Numbered from the stretch's first letter, positions 51,042-60,817 are shown. The stretch is 64,000 nt of DNA from Haloterrigena salina JCM 13891 (GCF_000337495.1 NZ_AOIS01000036.1:17691-81690), one strand, 5' to 3'. Notes: generated from the sequence alone by a model not told the origin. Made by a program: numbers and translations.

Positions 51042-52997
51042 CTACTCCGCAGGCGCCGCTTTCCGGAGCGTAACGGAGAACGTCGACCCCTCGCCGGGTT
51101 CGGACTCGACCCAGATCTCGCCGCCGTGGCGTTCGACGATCCGTTCACAGAGTGCCAGGCCGATCCCGGTCCCGTCGTACTCCTCGCGGCCGTGCAGTCG
51201 GTCGAAGATATCGAAGATCCGCTCTCGCGCGTCGTCTTCGATCCCGATGCCTTCGTCTCGCACCGAGAGTTCCCACATGGTTCCGTCGCGCTCGGCCGTC
51301 ACCTCGATTCGAGGCGGCGTCTCTCCCGAGTACTTGATCGCGTTGCTCAGGAGGTTCTGGAGGAGTTGTCGCAGTTGGTTGCCGTCGCCCTGCACGCGCG
51401 GAAGGGGTTCCACCGAGAGTTCGGCGTCGGTCTCGTCGAGTCGGACCTGCAGATTCTCGCGGACGTCCTCAACGACCTCGTCGAGTTCGACCGGTTCGAG
51501 CGGCTCGCCGCGCGTCTCGACCCGCGAATACGCGAGCAGTCCCTCGATCATCCGGCGCATCCGTTCGGCGCCGTCGACGGCGAACGAGAGGAACTCGCGG
51601 AGCTCCTCGGAGAGGTCGTCGCCGGTCCGACGCTCGATCAACTGGAGGTAACTCGAGACCATCCGCAGCGGTTCCTGGAGGTCGTGGGAAGCGGCGTAGG
51701 CGAACTGCTCGAGCCGTTCGTTGGATTCCTCGAGCCGATCGATCGTCCGCTCGAGTTCGCGTTCGCGGTGGTGTTGCTCGAGTTCGTACTTCACCCACTG
51801 GCCCATCGACTGGAGGAAGGCGTGTTCGTCGTCTGAAAACGGTTCGTTGCGCGCGTCCGAGTCGACGAACGCGAACGCCCGATCGGAACCGCCGTCGATC
51901 TCGAGGTAGGTGCCGAGGTACGCCCGCACGCCGAACTCTCGGCAGGACTCGAGATCGGCGTAGCCGTCGACGTCGGGATCGGCGACGCTCGCCGTCGACC
52001 CGGTTTCGGCCGGGAGCGCACAGAAGGTCTCTGACAGCGGCAGTTCGACGCCGGGTTCGAAGCGGTTGTGGTCGCCGCTGACGTATTCGAGTTCGAATCG
52101 ATCGTCGTCGGGATCGACGCGGGCCATGCCGCCGAGTTCGAGATCGAACCGCTCGCTGCCGAGGTCGAACAGGTCCTGCAACTTCTCCTCGAAGGAGCTG
52201 TCGGGATCCGAAATGATCTCGTTCTGGCGCTGCTGGTACCGCTCTCGCTCCTGCAGTTCGGTCTTCGCCTCGGTCCGATCGAGCAGCGTCCCGAGCATCC
52301 GATCGAGTTCGTGGCGCGGCTGGTTCGGGCCGCAGAACTCTTCGGGCGGGGTGTAGTAGAAGTTGTGACAGACGGTGTTATCGTAGATGAGATGCGGGTG
52401 TACCCGGACCACGTCGCGCAGGACCGTCGGCGGAAATCGGTCGCGATCGTACTGACAGACCGCGATCGCGTCCTCGTCGTCGAAGAGCGCGTTCACCTTG
52501 CTCTCGTAGGCCATCGACTCCTCGACGGAGACCTCGGCCTCGAGGATCCACGACATCTCGGCCGCCAGCCGAAACGCCTCGTAGTCGGCGGTCGCCTCTT
52601 CGATGATCTCCGCGTAGCGGTCCATCATCTCGTCGGCGTCAAACGAGCCGGTCTTCAGGTAGGTGTTTTCGATGGTTTCGATGACCAGCGCCCCCGACTC
52701 GAGGGCGGCGTCGACGTCGATGCCGCCGTTCCGGAGCGCCGACCGGACCTCGGTCGCTTCGTCCTCGCCGACGACGTACATGCAGCGCTCGCCGCGCTCG
52801 AGTCCCTGCCGGATGAACGGGGCAATCGCCGCGAACTGGTCGGATCGGGATTCGTAAATCAGCGCGAAGTGATCGTTACAGAAGTCGCCGTCCATCGGTT
52901 CGACGGGGCCGCGAAACTGCGGGCTCGTCTGGAGGGCCTCGAGGGGGCTTTCGAGACCGAGGACGCCGTCTGCGGTGGAGGATGGGGTCTTGCTCAC
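51042..52997 (-). CDS. Sensor histidine kinase with MEDS and GAF-like domains
   Basis: 651 residues, no membrane helices. N-terminal MEDS domain (residues 38-200: HFALIYESRSDQFAAIAPFIRQGLERGERCMYV in parts, as in DcmR-type sensors), a GAF-like domain (about 265-405, EEKLQDLFDLGSERFDLELGG, SDDEHAFLQSMGQW), HisKA with the phospho-acceptor in YAASHDLQEPLRMVSSYLQLI (in parts) near residue 442, and HATPase with N box NLLSNAIKYSG, G1 DEGIGIEDD and G2 YDGTGIGLALCERIV. No response regulator adjacent. It may sense a small ligand through MEDS, perhaps redox or one-carbon related (family inference). Confidence 0.9.
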   Translation of the reverse strand: MSKTPSSTADGVLGLESPLEALQTSPQFRGPVEPMDGDFCNDHFALIYESRSDQFAAIAPFIRQGLERGERCMYVVGEDEATEVRSALRNGGIDVDAALESGALVIETIENTYLKTGSFDADEMMDRYAEIIEEATADYEAFRLAAEMSWILEAEVSVEESMAYESKVNALFDDEDAIAVCQYDRDRFPPTVLRDVVRVHPHLIYDNTVCHNFYYTPPEEFCGPNQPRHELDRMLGTLLDRTEAKTELQERERYQQRQNEIISDPDSSFEEKLQDLFDLGSERFDLELGGMARVDPDDDRFELEYVSGDHNRFEPGVELPLSETFCALPAETGSTASVADPDVDGYADLESCREFGVRAYLGTYLEIDGGSDRAFAFVDSDARNEPFSDDEHAFLQSMGQWVKYELEQHHRERELERTIDRLEESNERLEQFAYAASHDLQEPLRMVSSYLQLIERRTGDDLSEELREFLSFAVDGAERMRRMIEGLLAYSRVETRGEPLEPVELDEVVEDVRENLQVRLDETDAELSVEPLPRVQGDGNQLRQLLQNLLSNAIKYSGETPPRIEVTAERDGTMWELSVRDEGIGIEDDARERIFDIFDRLHGREEYDGTGIGLALCERIVERHGGEIWVESEPGEGSTFSVTLRKAAPAE

Positions 52998-53360
52998 GAG
53001 GATCAGCTACTCGCAAGGAGCGGATGTGGAGATAAAAGGACGGTGGTCGGTCTTCGGCGATCGTTCGTGTACGAAAAATACCCACGATAACCAGAAGTTT
53101 CAGAACTGATGCCGATGTTCGCTCCGTTCGTGTTCTCGGAACGGACCCGTCGACGACGGCGACGCTCGAGACGGTGATCCGGCTCTCGGTCGAGCGAACG
53201 AAACGGCGACGCCGTCGTCGTCTCGAACGCGCGATCTCGCTCGTCGCACCGCATCTCTCCTCGAAGAGCGGGTTCATCTGTTCACTCGTGCCGGTCGAGA
53301 CGTCCACATCTGCTGCCGTAACCGGTGTCCGAGGGGAGGTCGGCTCGGTCGGGTGACCGG
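52998..53360. other. 363-bp intergenic region, nothing recognised
   Basis: Only short Arg-rich frames; part must carry the promoter of the histidine kinase. No repeats or RNA structure noted. Confidence 0.5.
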
Positions 53361-54386
53361 TTACCCGTGCTGGTACTGGCCGCTGTCGCTCGCCGGGTCG
53401 TCGAACAGCGAGTACAGAACGACGAAGTACGAGCCGATGAGCGGGAGAAAGACGACCGCGAATCCGGTCGTGAGGTTGAGGGAGAGCGGCGCGGCGACCG
53501 CGTCGGCGATCGTCGTTCCGGTCGCGGGATCGATCGCGGGATACAGCAAAACGCCGATGATTGCGGCGAACGCGACCGCAAGCCCGCCCGTCGCGACCGC
53601 GAACCACCGGTAGCGGGTTCCGGTTGCAGCCGCGACGGCGACGCCGGCGCACGCGATCGTACCGATACAGAGTCCGCCCATCGGGACCGACTGGATTTCC
53701 GACCGGAGCGCGGGATACCGAATAACTGACGCGACGAGCGTCACCGTGCCCAGCGCGACGTACCCCGCCGTCGCCGCACGTCCGCGGCGAACGAGCCGCT
53801 CGCGAATCGGGGACTCGAGTTTCACGCAGAGAAACGCCGCGCCGAGGGCCGTCACGAGTGCGACGGTAGCGGCGCCGGCGAGCAGCGGGACGACGGCGAC
53901 TACGGTCGGTTCGCCGAGCGCCCAGCTCGCGGCGAACGCACCGAGGAGAAACGGCGCGGCGGTGCTCCCGACGACGAAGCAGCGGTCCCAGAACCGAACC
54001 CACCGCTCGTCGTCGCGTTCCCCCCGGAATTTCGAACCCAGTCCGCGAAGGCCGAGCGCCAGCAGGAGCGCGAAGACTGCGAGATAGTACCGGCTCAGGA
54101 TCACGGCGTACGCCGCCGGGAAGCCGGCGAAGAGCACGGTCCCGAACAGGACGAGCCAGACTTCGTTGGCCTTCCACAGCGGCCCGAACGCGGCGAGGAA
54201 TCGCCGCCGTTCGGCCTCGTCGGCTTCGGCGAACAGGACGCCGACGCCGAAGTCGAAGCCGTCGAGCAGGAGGTACACGCCGAACGTCGCGACGACGAGC
54301 CCGAACCACAGCTCCGGTAACGACTCGACGAGGTACGTTGACGTCGACGCTAGCGCCGGTTCGGTCGCCGAAAGCGCCTCAGTCAT
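53361..54386 (-). CDS. cydB: Cytochrome bd ubiquinol/menaquinol oxidase subunit II
   Basis: 341 residues, eight or more membrane helices. N-terminal LWFGLVVATFGVYLLLDGFDFGVGVLF (in two parts) is the CydB signature, with NEVWLVLFGTVLFAGFPAAYA and PFLLGAFAASWALGE. Supports the haem-bearing CydA in a high-affinity terminal oxidase that reduces O2 to water. Overlaps cydA by 8 nt. No cydDC assembly genes nearby. Confidence 0.93.
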   Translation of the reverse strand: MTEALSATEPALASTSTYLVESLPELWFGLVVATFGVYLLLDGFDFGVGVLFAEADEAERRRFLAAFGPLWKANEVWLVLFGTVLFAGFPAAYAVILSRYYLAVFALLLALGLRGLGSKFRGERDDERWVRFWDRCFVVGSTAAPFLLGAFAASWALGEPTVVAVVPLLAGAATVALVTALGAAFLCVKLESPIRERLVRRGRAATAGYVALGTVTLVASVIRYPALRSEIQSVPMGGLCIGTIACAGVAVAAATGTRYRWFAVATGGLAVAFAAIIGVLLYPAIDPATGTTIADAVAAPLSLNLTTGFAVVFLPLIGSYFVVLYSLFDDPASDSGQYQHG

Positions 54387-55854
54387 CGGCGGTCACCTCG
54401 CGTGGTCGCCCGTCGGTAGTACCGTCGGCGTCGTCGCGGTCTCCGACACCGCAGCGATCGCGTTCCTCGTCGACGAATCGCTTGCAGACGAGCAGGAACG
54501 CGGCGAGCAAGCCGAGGTACCCGACGACGAACCCGAGCAGCGTCAGCGTCGCTTCGGTCGACGTCAGCGACGGCGAGACGCCCTCGGCCGTCCGCAGCAC
54601 GCCCTGTACGAGCCAGGGTTGTCGCCCGATCTCGGTGACGTACCAGCCGGTGAGCAGCGCCACGAATCCGAGCGGCGCCGACGCCATCAGTACCTGCAGG
54701 TAGCGATCGGCCTCGGCGAGGTCGCCCCGCCAGTACCGGTAGGTTCCCCACGCGCCGAGGGCGATGAACCAGAACCCGAGACCGACCATCAGACGGAACG
54801 ACCAGAACACGATCGCGACCGGCGGCGACTCGAACTCGAAGTCGTCGAGCCCGGTCACCTCGGCGGTCGGATCACCACCGCTGGCGAGGAACGAGGCCGC
54901 ATGCGGGATGCTGATGGTATAGAGGTTCTCCGCTCGCGGGTCCGTGATCGCCTCGGGGTCGGTCGGGATCGCGACGAGGTGGAGATCGGCCTGCCCGGTC
55001 TCGTAGTGGGCTTCCATCGCGGCGAACTTGTGAGGTTGCGTGTCGGCAACGTGGCGGCCGTACGCATCCCCGTGGACGGCCTGAAACGCCGACGTCACGA
55101 GCAGGACGACGACGGCCAGTCGGAGGGCCGTTCGCCAGGCGTCGCTCTCTCGGTTCGTCCGGACGAAGTACGCGGCGACGCCCGCGACGAGCAGCGTGAC
55201 GGCGATGATCGAGGCGTTTTGCATGTGGACGTACATCCACGGAAATCGCGGGTTGAAAAACGCCGCGACGGGATCGGTGAGTCGCGCGACCGACGTGCCG
55301 CCCTCGGTTACGATTTCGTACCCTCGCGGCGTCTGCATCCAGGAATTGACGACGAGCACCCAAAATGCCGACAGCCACGCACCGACCCCGACCAGCACCG
55401 ACGACAGGACGTAGAACCGGTCGGAGACGCGCTCGCGACCGAACAGCAGGACGCCGAGGGAAACCGCCTCGAGGAAGAACGCCATCTTCACCTCGAACGA
55501 GAGGGGCCCCCCGAGTAGCTCGCCGACGGTCGTCGAGAACGAGCCGAAGTTCGTCCCGAACATGAACCCCATCGGGATGCCGGTAACGGTGCCCATGACG
55601 AAGCCGACGCCGAAGACCTTCGTCCAAAACTCCCGGAGGCGCGCGTACCGTCGGTCGCCCGTTCGAACCTCTTGGACGGTAACGTAGACGAGAAACGGTG
55701 CGAGTCCGATCGAGAGCGATGCGAAGAGAATGTGGACCGTGATCGTCCAGCCGAACTGGATTCGACTGGCCAACTCCGGACTCAAAAACGCTATCGTGGC
55801 TACGAGATCGGCGGCGGAGTCCCCGATCGCTGATACCGGTATCCGGACAGACAT
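54379..55854 (-). CDS. cydA: Cytochrome bd oxidase subunit I
   Basis: 491 residues from ATG 55854 (MSVRIPVSAIG); ATG 55863 is possible but lies closer to the TATA box. Nine membrane helices. SRIQFGWTITVHILFASLSIG has the haem-ligand His; KMAFFLEAVSLGVLLFG, WVLVVNSWMQTP, WSFRLMVGLGFWFIALG and GRQPWLVQGVLRT are CydA signatures. The Q-loop is short, as in bd-II or cyanide-insensitive type oxidases. Haloarchaea use it at low oxygen. Confidence 0.94.
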   Translation of the reverse strand: MSVRIPVSAIGDSAADLVATIAFLSPELASRIQFGWTITVHILFASLSIGLAPFLVYVTVQEVRTGDRRYARLREFWTKVFGVGFVMGTVTGIPMGFMFGTNFGSFSTTVGELLGGPLSFEVKMAFFLEAVSLGVLLFGRERVSDRFYVLSSVLVGVGAWLSAFWVLVVNSWMQTPRGYEIVTEGGTSVARLTDPVAAFFNPRFPWMYVHMQNASIIAVTLLVAGVAAYFVRTNRESDAWRTALRLAVVVLLVTSAFQAVHGDAYGRHVADTQPHKFAAMEAHYETGQADLHLVAIPTDPEAITDPRAENLYTISIPHAASFLASGGDPTAEVTGLDDFEFESPPVAIVFWSFRLMVGLGFWFIALGAWGTYRYWRGDLAEADRYLQVLMASAPLGFVALLTGWYVTEIGRQPWLVQGVLRTAEGVSPSLTSTEATLTLLGFVVGYLGLLAAFLLVCKRFVDEERDRCGVGDRDDADGTTDGRPREVTADD

Positions 55855-55872
55855 CACGATCATACGTCGGGT

Positions 55873-55880
55873 CTTTATAA
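55873..55880 (-). promoter_or_regulatory. TATA box TTATAAAG of cydAB
   Basis: Minus-strand TTATAAAG centred about 22-23 nt before ATG 55854, consistent with a near-leaderless cydAB mRNA and favouring that start over 55863. Confidence 0.6.
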
Positions 55881-56141
55881 TGACGTGCCTTCCGCCGAGA
55901 CCTGCTTTCGAAGACTGAACCTCGTGACTTATCCCGATCACGCCCCTAGTCCGACGAATAGACGGCTGGCGAACTCGAGCGCAGCGCGAGTCAGAACGAC
56001 GGTCACGGTCCTCGAGACCGCGAGAGACGATAGCTGCACTCGACGACGCGACCCGGAGAAGATCGTAGCGACCGAAACGGGACTCCGACAGCAGCGGTTA
56101 CGCGGCGGGGACCGGTTCGACTTCCTCGCCCGCCTCGATGG

Positions 56142-56870
56142 CTATCCGTCGAGTTCGTAGGACTCGTCGCCCTCGAGGACGACGACGTCGGCGTCGCTGC
56201 CGGTGCCCGCGACTTCGCTCTCGAAGTCGGCGGGATCCTGCTCGATCGGCGGGAAGGTGTCGTAGTGCTGCGGGAAGGCGACGTCGACGTCGAGCCAGTC
56301 GACGGCGATGGCGGCCTGCTGGGGCCCCATCGTGAAGTGATCGCCCATCGGGACCGCGGCGGCGTCGGGCTCGAGATACGGGCCGATGACGTCTTTCATC
56401 TCGCTCATCAGGCTGGTGTCGCCGGCGTGGTAGAACGTGGTCGACTCTTCGTCTGCGACCTGCGTCGGTTTCGTGTCCGAGACGACGAAGCCGGCGGGCA
56501 TGCCGGCGCTGCTATCGTTCTCGGTCATGATCCCGTTGGTGTGGTCGGCACGGACCATGCTGACGTACGCGTCGCCACAGTCGACGGTACCGCCGAGGTT
56601 CATCCCCATCCCGCCGACGGCGTCTGCGAAGCCGAACTCGTCCTCGCAGTAGGAGACGAGTTCCGGCGTCGCGACCAGCGTCGCCTCGGAGAACTCGCCG
56701 GCGTGGGCGATGTGGTCGGCGTGGCCGTGTGTCAGCAACACGTAGTCGGGCGCGTCGATATCGGCCGGCTCGAGGTCCGTCTTCGGATTGTCGAAGAACG
56801 GATCGATCAGCAGCTCCGTCTCCCCTACGGTGACGTGCCACGTCGAGTGGCCGTGCCAGGTGACTTGCAT
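56142..56870 (-). CDS. Metallo-beta-lactamase-fold hydrolase (UPF0173-like)
   Basis: 242 residues from ATG 56870. [32 protein letters not shown] (in parts), metal motif [16 protein letters not shown], then [37 protein letters not shown] and [14 protein letters not shown]: the UlaG/UPF0173 subfamily of metal-dependent hydrolases. Zn or Mn bound; substrate unknown, perhaps a lactone or phosphodiester. Confidence 0.85.
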   Translation of the reverse strand: MQVTWHGHSTWHVTVGETELLIDPFFDNPKTDLEPADIDAPDYVLLTHGHADHIAHAGEFSEATLVATPELVSYCEDEFGFADAVGGMGMNLGGTVDCGDAYVSMVRADHTNGIMTENDSSAGMPAGFVVSDTKPTQVADEESTTFYHAGDTSLMSEMKDVIGPYLEPDAAAVPMGDHFTMGPQQAAIAVDWLDVDVAFPQHYDTFPPIEQDPADFESEVAGTGSDADVVVLEGDESYELDG

Positions 56871-57028
56871 TGCGTGCGATCGATTGGGTCGAATACAACT
56901 TAAAGGTGGTCGAGCCGGTTGGTTTCGGACCGCTAATTGCCGCCTCGAGCCGATCGGACGAGACGCCGCGGCGGCCCGGCCGCCCGCCGATGCCGTGCGG
57001 TTTTTTAGCCGGGGCCCGTACGGCGAGT

Positions 57029-57292
57029 ATGCTCTCACTGACGCTCGAAGACTTCATGGTAGAGCTGAACGATGGATCGATCAAGAACGTCGGCCCGGCG
57101 AACAAGTCGGCGACGGTCAAGATGTTCGATGTCGAGTCAGCCGAGGCGCGGGAATTCGGCGACAAGCGCGTCAAGCTCGTCTTCGAGGACGACGACGGCA
57201 GCGAGGTCCAGGTCTCGCTGTTCCCCGAGGACGTCCGGAAGCTCGCCGACGATATCGACACGCTCGAGGAGGACTCGCCGGTCTTCGACTGA
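57029..57292 (+). CDS. Conserved small protein, 87 residues
   Basis: [21 protein letters not shown], then [21 protein letters not shown] and [20 protein letters not shown]. The T-rich TTTTTTAG at 57000-57007 lies about 26 nt before this ATG, supporting it over an internal ATG at 57056. Soluble, acidic, beta-rich by eye. Its end lies 74 nt before the S1/DHH gene. Function unknown. Confidence 0.75.
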   Translation: MLSLTLEDFMVELNDGSIKNVGPANKSATVKMFDVESAEAREFGDKRVKLVFEDDDGSEVQVSLFPEDVRKLADDIDTLEEDSPVFD

Positions 57293-57336
57293 GCCCGTCC
57301 GCCGGCCGCCGAGTACCGAACGCATTTCGACAACCG

Positions 57337-57342
57337 TTTTAG
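57337..57342 (+). promoter_or_regulatory. TATA-like TTTTAG of the S1/DHH gene
   Basis: Centred about 27 nt before the ATG at 57367, as expected for a leaderless transcript. Confidence 0.5.
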
Positions 57343-57366
57343 GACGAAACCGCTTGGTTCGAATAG

Positions 57367-59574
57367 ATGGGTAACTGTATCATCTGTGGCACAGCTGTCG
57401 ACGGCGAAATCTGCGAGAGTCACGAGGAGGACGCGGTCTTCGAATTTCGCGGCACGTCCGCCTCGGAGCTCACCCCCGGTCGCTACTACCGGGGCGTCGT
57501 CGACGGCTACGCCGACTTCGGTGTCTTCGTCGACATCGGAGACCACGTAACCGGTCTGTTGCACAGGAGCGAACTCGACCGACGACTGGAGAGCCTCGAC
57601 TGGGAGTCCGGCGACGAGGTCTTCGTCCAGGTCCTCGACGTTCGGGACAACGGCAACGTCGACCTCGGCTGGTCGATCCGCCAGCGCGAACGCGAGTTCC
57701 GCGGCCACCTGATCGACACGGGCGACGACGAGGTTCGTCCCGAGGATCTCGAGGACGACGCTGGATCCGATTCCAGTTCCAGTTCCGATTCTGACTCCGC
57801 CTCCGCTTCCGGCGCCGACGCGGCGTCCGAAACCGAGACCGAATCGGAACCCAGCGCCGACGAGGATCCCGCCGCCGGCGACCTGCAGGCGGCCGCCGAC
57901 GACACGGGGCCGTCCGACGAGACCGGCGCGCCGAACGCGAGCGAAACCGTCGCCGCCGGGAGCGGCAGTGGCGGCGTCGCCACCGAGACGGCCGCGACCG
58001 GTTCGACGGCGGCCACCGACGACGCGGCCGACGCCGAACCCGAGTCCGAACCGGCGCTCAAGCGCACGACGATCGAGGCCATCGAGGACCAGGTCGGCAG
58101 CGTCGTTCGTCTCGAGGGCGAGATCACCGGCGTCCGCCAGACCAGCGGCCCGACCGTCTTCGAACTCCGCGACGAGACGGCCACCGTCGAGTGCGCCGCC
58201 TTCGAGGAGGCCGGCGTCCGCGCCTACCCCGACGTCGACATCGACGACGTCGTCGCGCTGGAGGGCGAGGTCGAACGCCACCACGGCGACCTCCAGATCG
58301 AGACGGAGACCCTCGAGATCCTCGAGGGCGAGGACCGCGAGGCCGTTCGCGACCGTCTCGAGGAATCGATCGAACGCGAGGCCCGACCGGCCGAGATCGA
58401 CCTGCTGGCCGACCACGACGCCGTCGCCGCCGTCGAGGACGGACTCTCCGACGCCGCGACCGCGATCCGACGCGCCGTCGTCGAGGCCCGACCGATCGTC
58501 GTCCGCCACGGCGCGACCGCTGACGGCTACGTCGCCGGCGCCGCCATCGAGCGGGCCGTCCTCCCGCTGATCCGCGAGAAGCACACCCGCGAGGACGCGG
58601 AGTACCACTACTTCGAACGGCGCCCGCTCGACGGCCGCGTCTACGACATGGACGCCGCCACCAGCGACGTCACCTCGATGCTCGAGGCCCGCGACCGCCA
58701 CGGCGAGCAACTGCCGCTTGTCGTCGTCGCCGACGCCGGCTCCACCGAGGAGTCGATCGACGGCTACGACCTGCTCTCGCTGTACGACGCCGAGACGGTC
58801 GTCATCGACGATAGCCGCGCCGACGAGGAGATCGCCGACGCCGTCTCGGTGGCCGTCGCACCGTCGCTGTCCGGCGCCGACGTCACCGACCTCACGTCGA
58901 CGGCGCTCGCCGCGAACGTCGCCGCTCACGTTAACAGCGACGTCCGCGACGACCTCGTCCACCTCCCCGCGGTCAGCTACTGGGAGGACACCCCCGAGGC
59001 GTACGTCGACCTCGCGACCGAGGCCGGCTACGACGAGACCGCGGTCTCGGACCGGCGGGAAGCCGTCGCCCTCGAGGCCTTCTACCAGTCGTACAAGGAC
59101 AAGCGTGAACTCGTCATCGACCTGCTGTTCGGCGACGAGGAGACGGGTCGAAACGGCGATCTAGCCGCCCACGTCTCCGAGCAGTTCCGCGCGAAACTCG
59201 ACACCGAACTCGAGACGGCCCGGGAGAACCTAGAGACCGAGCGGGTCGACGGCGTCACCGTCGCCGTGCTCGACACCGACGCGTTCACCCACCGGTACAA
59301 CTTCCCGACGACGAAACTGCTGCTCGACGCGCTCCACCGTCGACAGCGCGACGAGGGGCCGTTCGTGACCCTCGGTGTCGGCGACGACGAACTGCACGTC
59401 CGCGCGACCGAGTCGCTGAACGTCCGCGAGCTCGGTGACGCGATCGACGACGCGGTGCCCAACGCGGGAGTCAGCGTCGTCGGCGGACAGGACGGCCACG
59501 TGGAGTTCCTGCCCGGCGAACGCGACGCCGTCCGCGAGGCCGCACTCGAGGCGCTCGGCGAGACGCTCGCGTAA
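57367..59574 (+). CDS. Zn-finger/S1/OB-fold protein with RecJ-like DHH domain lacking catalytic ligands
   Basis: 735 residues. N-terminal CCCH-type zinc finger (Cys4, Cys7, Cys16, His19), S1 RNA-binding domain (about 35-110: RYYRGVVDGYADFGVFVDIGDHVTGLLHRSEL in parts), an acidic Ser/Glu/Ala linker (about 118-235), an OB fold (about 245-325: GSVVRLEGEITGVRQTSGPTVFELRDET in parts) and a RecJ-like domain (about 350-735). Expected DHH metal motifs are altered: near residue 381 HGATADGYVAGAA instead of H-x-DADG, and VVIDDSRADEE near 478 where DHH should stand. A DHHA1-like end GGQDGHVEFLPG remains. Archaeal RecJ-like family with a DnaJ-type zinc finger comes to mind. Probably binds nucleic acid without nuclease activity. 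Confidence 0.78.
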   Translation: MGNCIICGTAVDGEICESHEEDAVFEFRGTSASELTPGRYYRGVVDGYADFGVFVDIGDHVTGLLHRSELDRRLESLDWESGDEVFVQVLDVRDNGNVDLGWSIRQREREFRGHLIDTGDDEVRPEDLEDDAGSDSSSSSDSDSASASGADAASETETESEPSADEDPAAGDLQAAADDTGPSDETGAPNASETVAAGSGSGGVATETAATGSTAATDDAADAEPESEPALKRTTIEAIEDQVGSVVRLEGEITGVRQTSGPTVFELRDETATVECAAFEEAGVRAYPDVDIDDVVALEGEVERHHGDLQIETETLEILEGEDREAVRDRLEESIEREARPAEIDLLADHDAVAAVEDGLSDAATAIRRAVVEARPIVVRHGATADGYVAGAAIERAVLPLIREKHTREDAEYHYFERRPLDGRVYDMDAATSDVTSMLEARDRHGEQLPLVVVADAGSTEESIDGYDLLSLYDAETVVIDDSRADEEIADAVSVAVAPSLSGADVTDLTSTALAANVAAHVNSDVRDDLVHLPAVSYWEDTPEAYVDLATEAGYDETAVSDRREAVALEAFYQSYKDKRELVIDLLFGDEETGRNGDLAAHVSEQFRAKLDTELETARENLETERVDGVTVAVLDTDAFTHRYNFPTTKLLLDALHRRQRDEGPFVTLGVGDDELHVRATESLNVRELGDAIDDAVPNAGVSVVGGQDGHVEFLPGERDAVREAALEALGETLA

Positions 59575-59920
59575 CACGCGCACTTCTCCGCTGTCTCTCA
59601 CGGTCCGTAGCGGCGGCGCTGTGTCGATTGCGCAGCGGCCGAAGAGCAAACCCGACCGAAAACAGGCACCCTGCTACCGTGGCAACGGGGATTGCCACAC
59701 CCTCCCCAACCGACTCGTTCGCTCCCGTTGGTCACTCACTCATCCCTCGCACGGGTTTTCCGCCGCGTCCTCGCAGTGCTCAGACGCGTCGGCGGCGCGC
59801 GCCACCGCACGCCGGAGTCTCGGTACGAGCGCTATCGACCGCGGCTGTGCGTATCGTTCCGCACAGTCGACGATATCTCGGACCGTTAACGTATTTCCGG
59901 TGCCGGTCGAATAGAGACGT
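59575..59920. other. 346-bp intergenic region with one hairpin
   Basis: At 59679-59698, GTGGCAA, six-nt loop CGGGGA and TTGCCAC form a perfect 7-bp stem about 105 nt after the S1/DHH gene. No coding sequence supported. A GTTAACGTATTT block about 30 nt before 59921 is the likely promoter of the next gene. Confidence 0.45.
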
Positions 59921-60436
59921 ATGAACGGGAGCGAGGGGGCCGCTCGAGGACGGCGGACCGAGGACGATCTGGAAACGCGCCTCCGCGAGAACGCGACCGG
60001 GATCGCGTCGATGCTCGTGACCGGCCTGTGGCTCGGCGCGATGTTCACGGGACAGAGCTGGTGGCTCGCCGCCCTGCTGGTCGGCTACATCGTCGTCGTC
60101 CCGTTGGTCGCCCTCGTGTTCGGCGACGAGGCCGACCGGAAGGAGTGGTTGGACGACTGGACGACCGACTCGAGTGCGGACGTCGAATCCGAGTCCGACG
60201 GCGACCGAACGGACGCGCCGGCGGATCGCCGCGACGCTCTCGAGACGCTCCGCGATCGCTACGCCGCCGGCGAGTTGACCGACAACCAGTTCGAGCGCAA
60301 ACTCGAGCGGTTGCTAGAGACGGGGACGCTCGAGGACGCCAACGAGTGGGTTCGCGGGCGCGACCGCGATCGAGGAGTGGACGGTGATGGGGATGGGGAC
60401 GGAAACGGGGAGCGAGACCTCGAGTACGACCGGTGA
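59921..60436 (+). CDS. SHOCT-domain membrane protein
   Basis: 171 residues. Two membrane helices (ASMLVTGLWLGAMFTG and WWLAALLVGYIVVVPLVALVFG), an acidic linker and a SHOCT motif ALETLRDRYAAGELTDNQFERKLERLLE at about 106-132, then an Asp/Gly-rich tail. SHOCT domains mediate oligomerisation; function unknown. It ends 6 nt before the convergent mrpG. Confidence 0.85.
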   Translation: MNGSEGAARGRRTEDDLETRLRENATGIASMLVTGLWLGAMFTGQSWWLAALLVGYIVVVPLVALVFGDEADRKEWLDDWTTDSSADVESESDGDRTDAPADRRDALETLRDRYAAGELTDNQFERKLERLLETGTLEDANEWVRGRDRDRGVDGDGDGDGNGERDLEYDR

Positions 60437-60442
60437 CGGCCC

Positions 60443-60817
60443 CTAATCGTCGGACTTCTCCGTGCGTTCGGCCCGCTCGGCTCGGTCGGATCGGTCGACG
60501 GCCGAGGCGTCGGGCCAGGTGACGCTCCCCTCGAAGGGGATGCCGATCTGCTCGGCGGCGCGGGCGATCATGTGGGCGCCGGTCGGGACGGTCAGGAAGA
60601 GGAAGACGATCCCGATGAGCGCGGTCAACCCTTCCGCGCCGGGGCCGAAGTGGGCGAAGCCGGCGAAGAAAATCGCCGCCGTCCCCAGCGTCGTGGGCTT
60701 GCTCGTCGCGTGCATTCGGTTGTAGACGTTCGGCAGGCGGAGCATGCCGATGGTGCCGACCGTCAGGAAGAAGACGCCGACGACGATCAGCGCGATCGTT
60801 AGTCCAGTTCGGATCAC
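60443..60817 (-). CDS. mrpG: Mrp Na+/H+ antiporter subunit G
   Basis: 124 residues, three membrane helices: ALIVVGVFFLTVGTIGMLRLPNVYNRMHATSKPTTLGTAAIFF (in parts), the MnhG/PhaG signature, and IGIVFLFLTVPTGAHMIARAA. Acidic C-terminal tail. Last gene of the operon; part of the multi-subunit cation/proton antiporter of the cell membrane, used in pH and Na+ homeostasis. Overlaps mrpF by 4 nt. Confidence 0.92.
   Translation of the reverse strand: MIRTGLTIALIVVGVFFLTVGTIGMLRLPNVYNRMHATSKPTTLGTAAIFFAGFAHFGPGAEGLTALIGIVFLFLTVPTGAHMIARAAEQIGIPFEGSVTWPDASAVDRSDRAERAERTEKSDD

Noticed and set aside
53174..53356. 60-codon frame upstream of cydB on the plus strand
   Set aside because: Arg-rich, no family features, and in the gap before a convergent operon.
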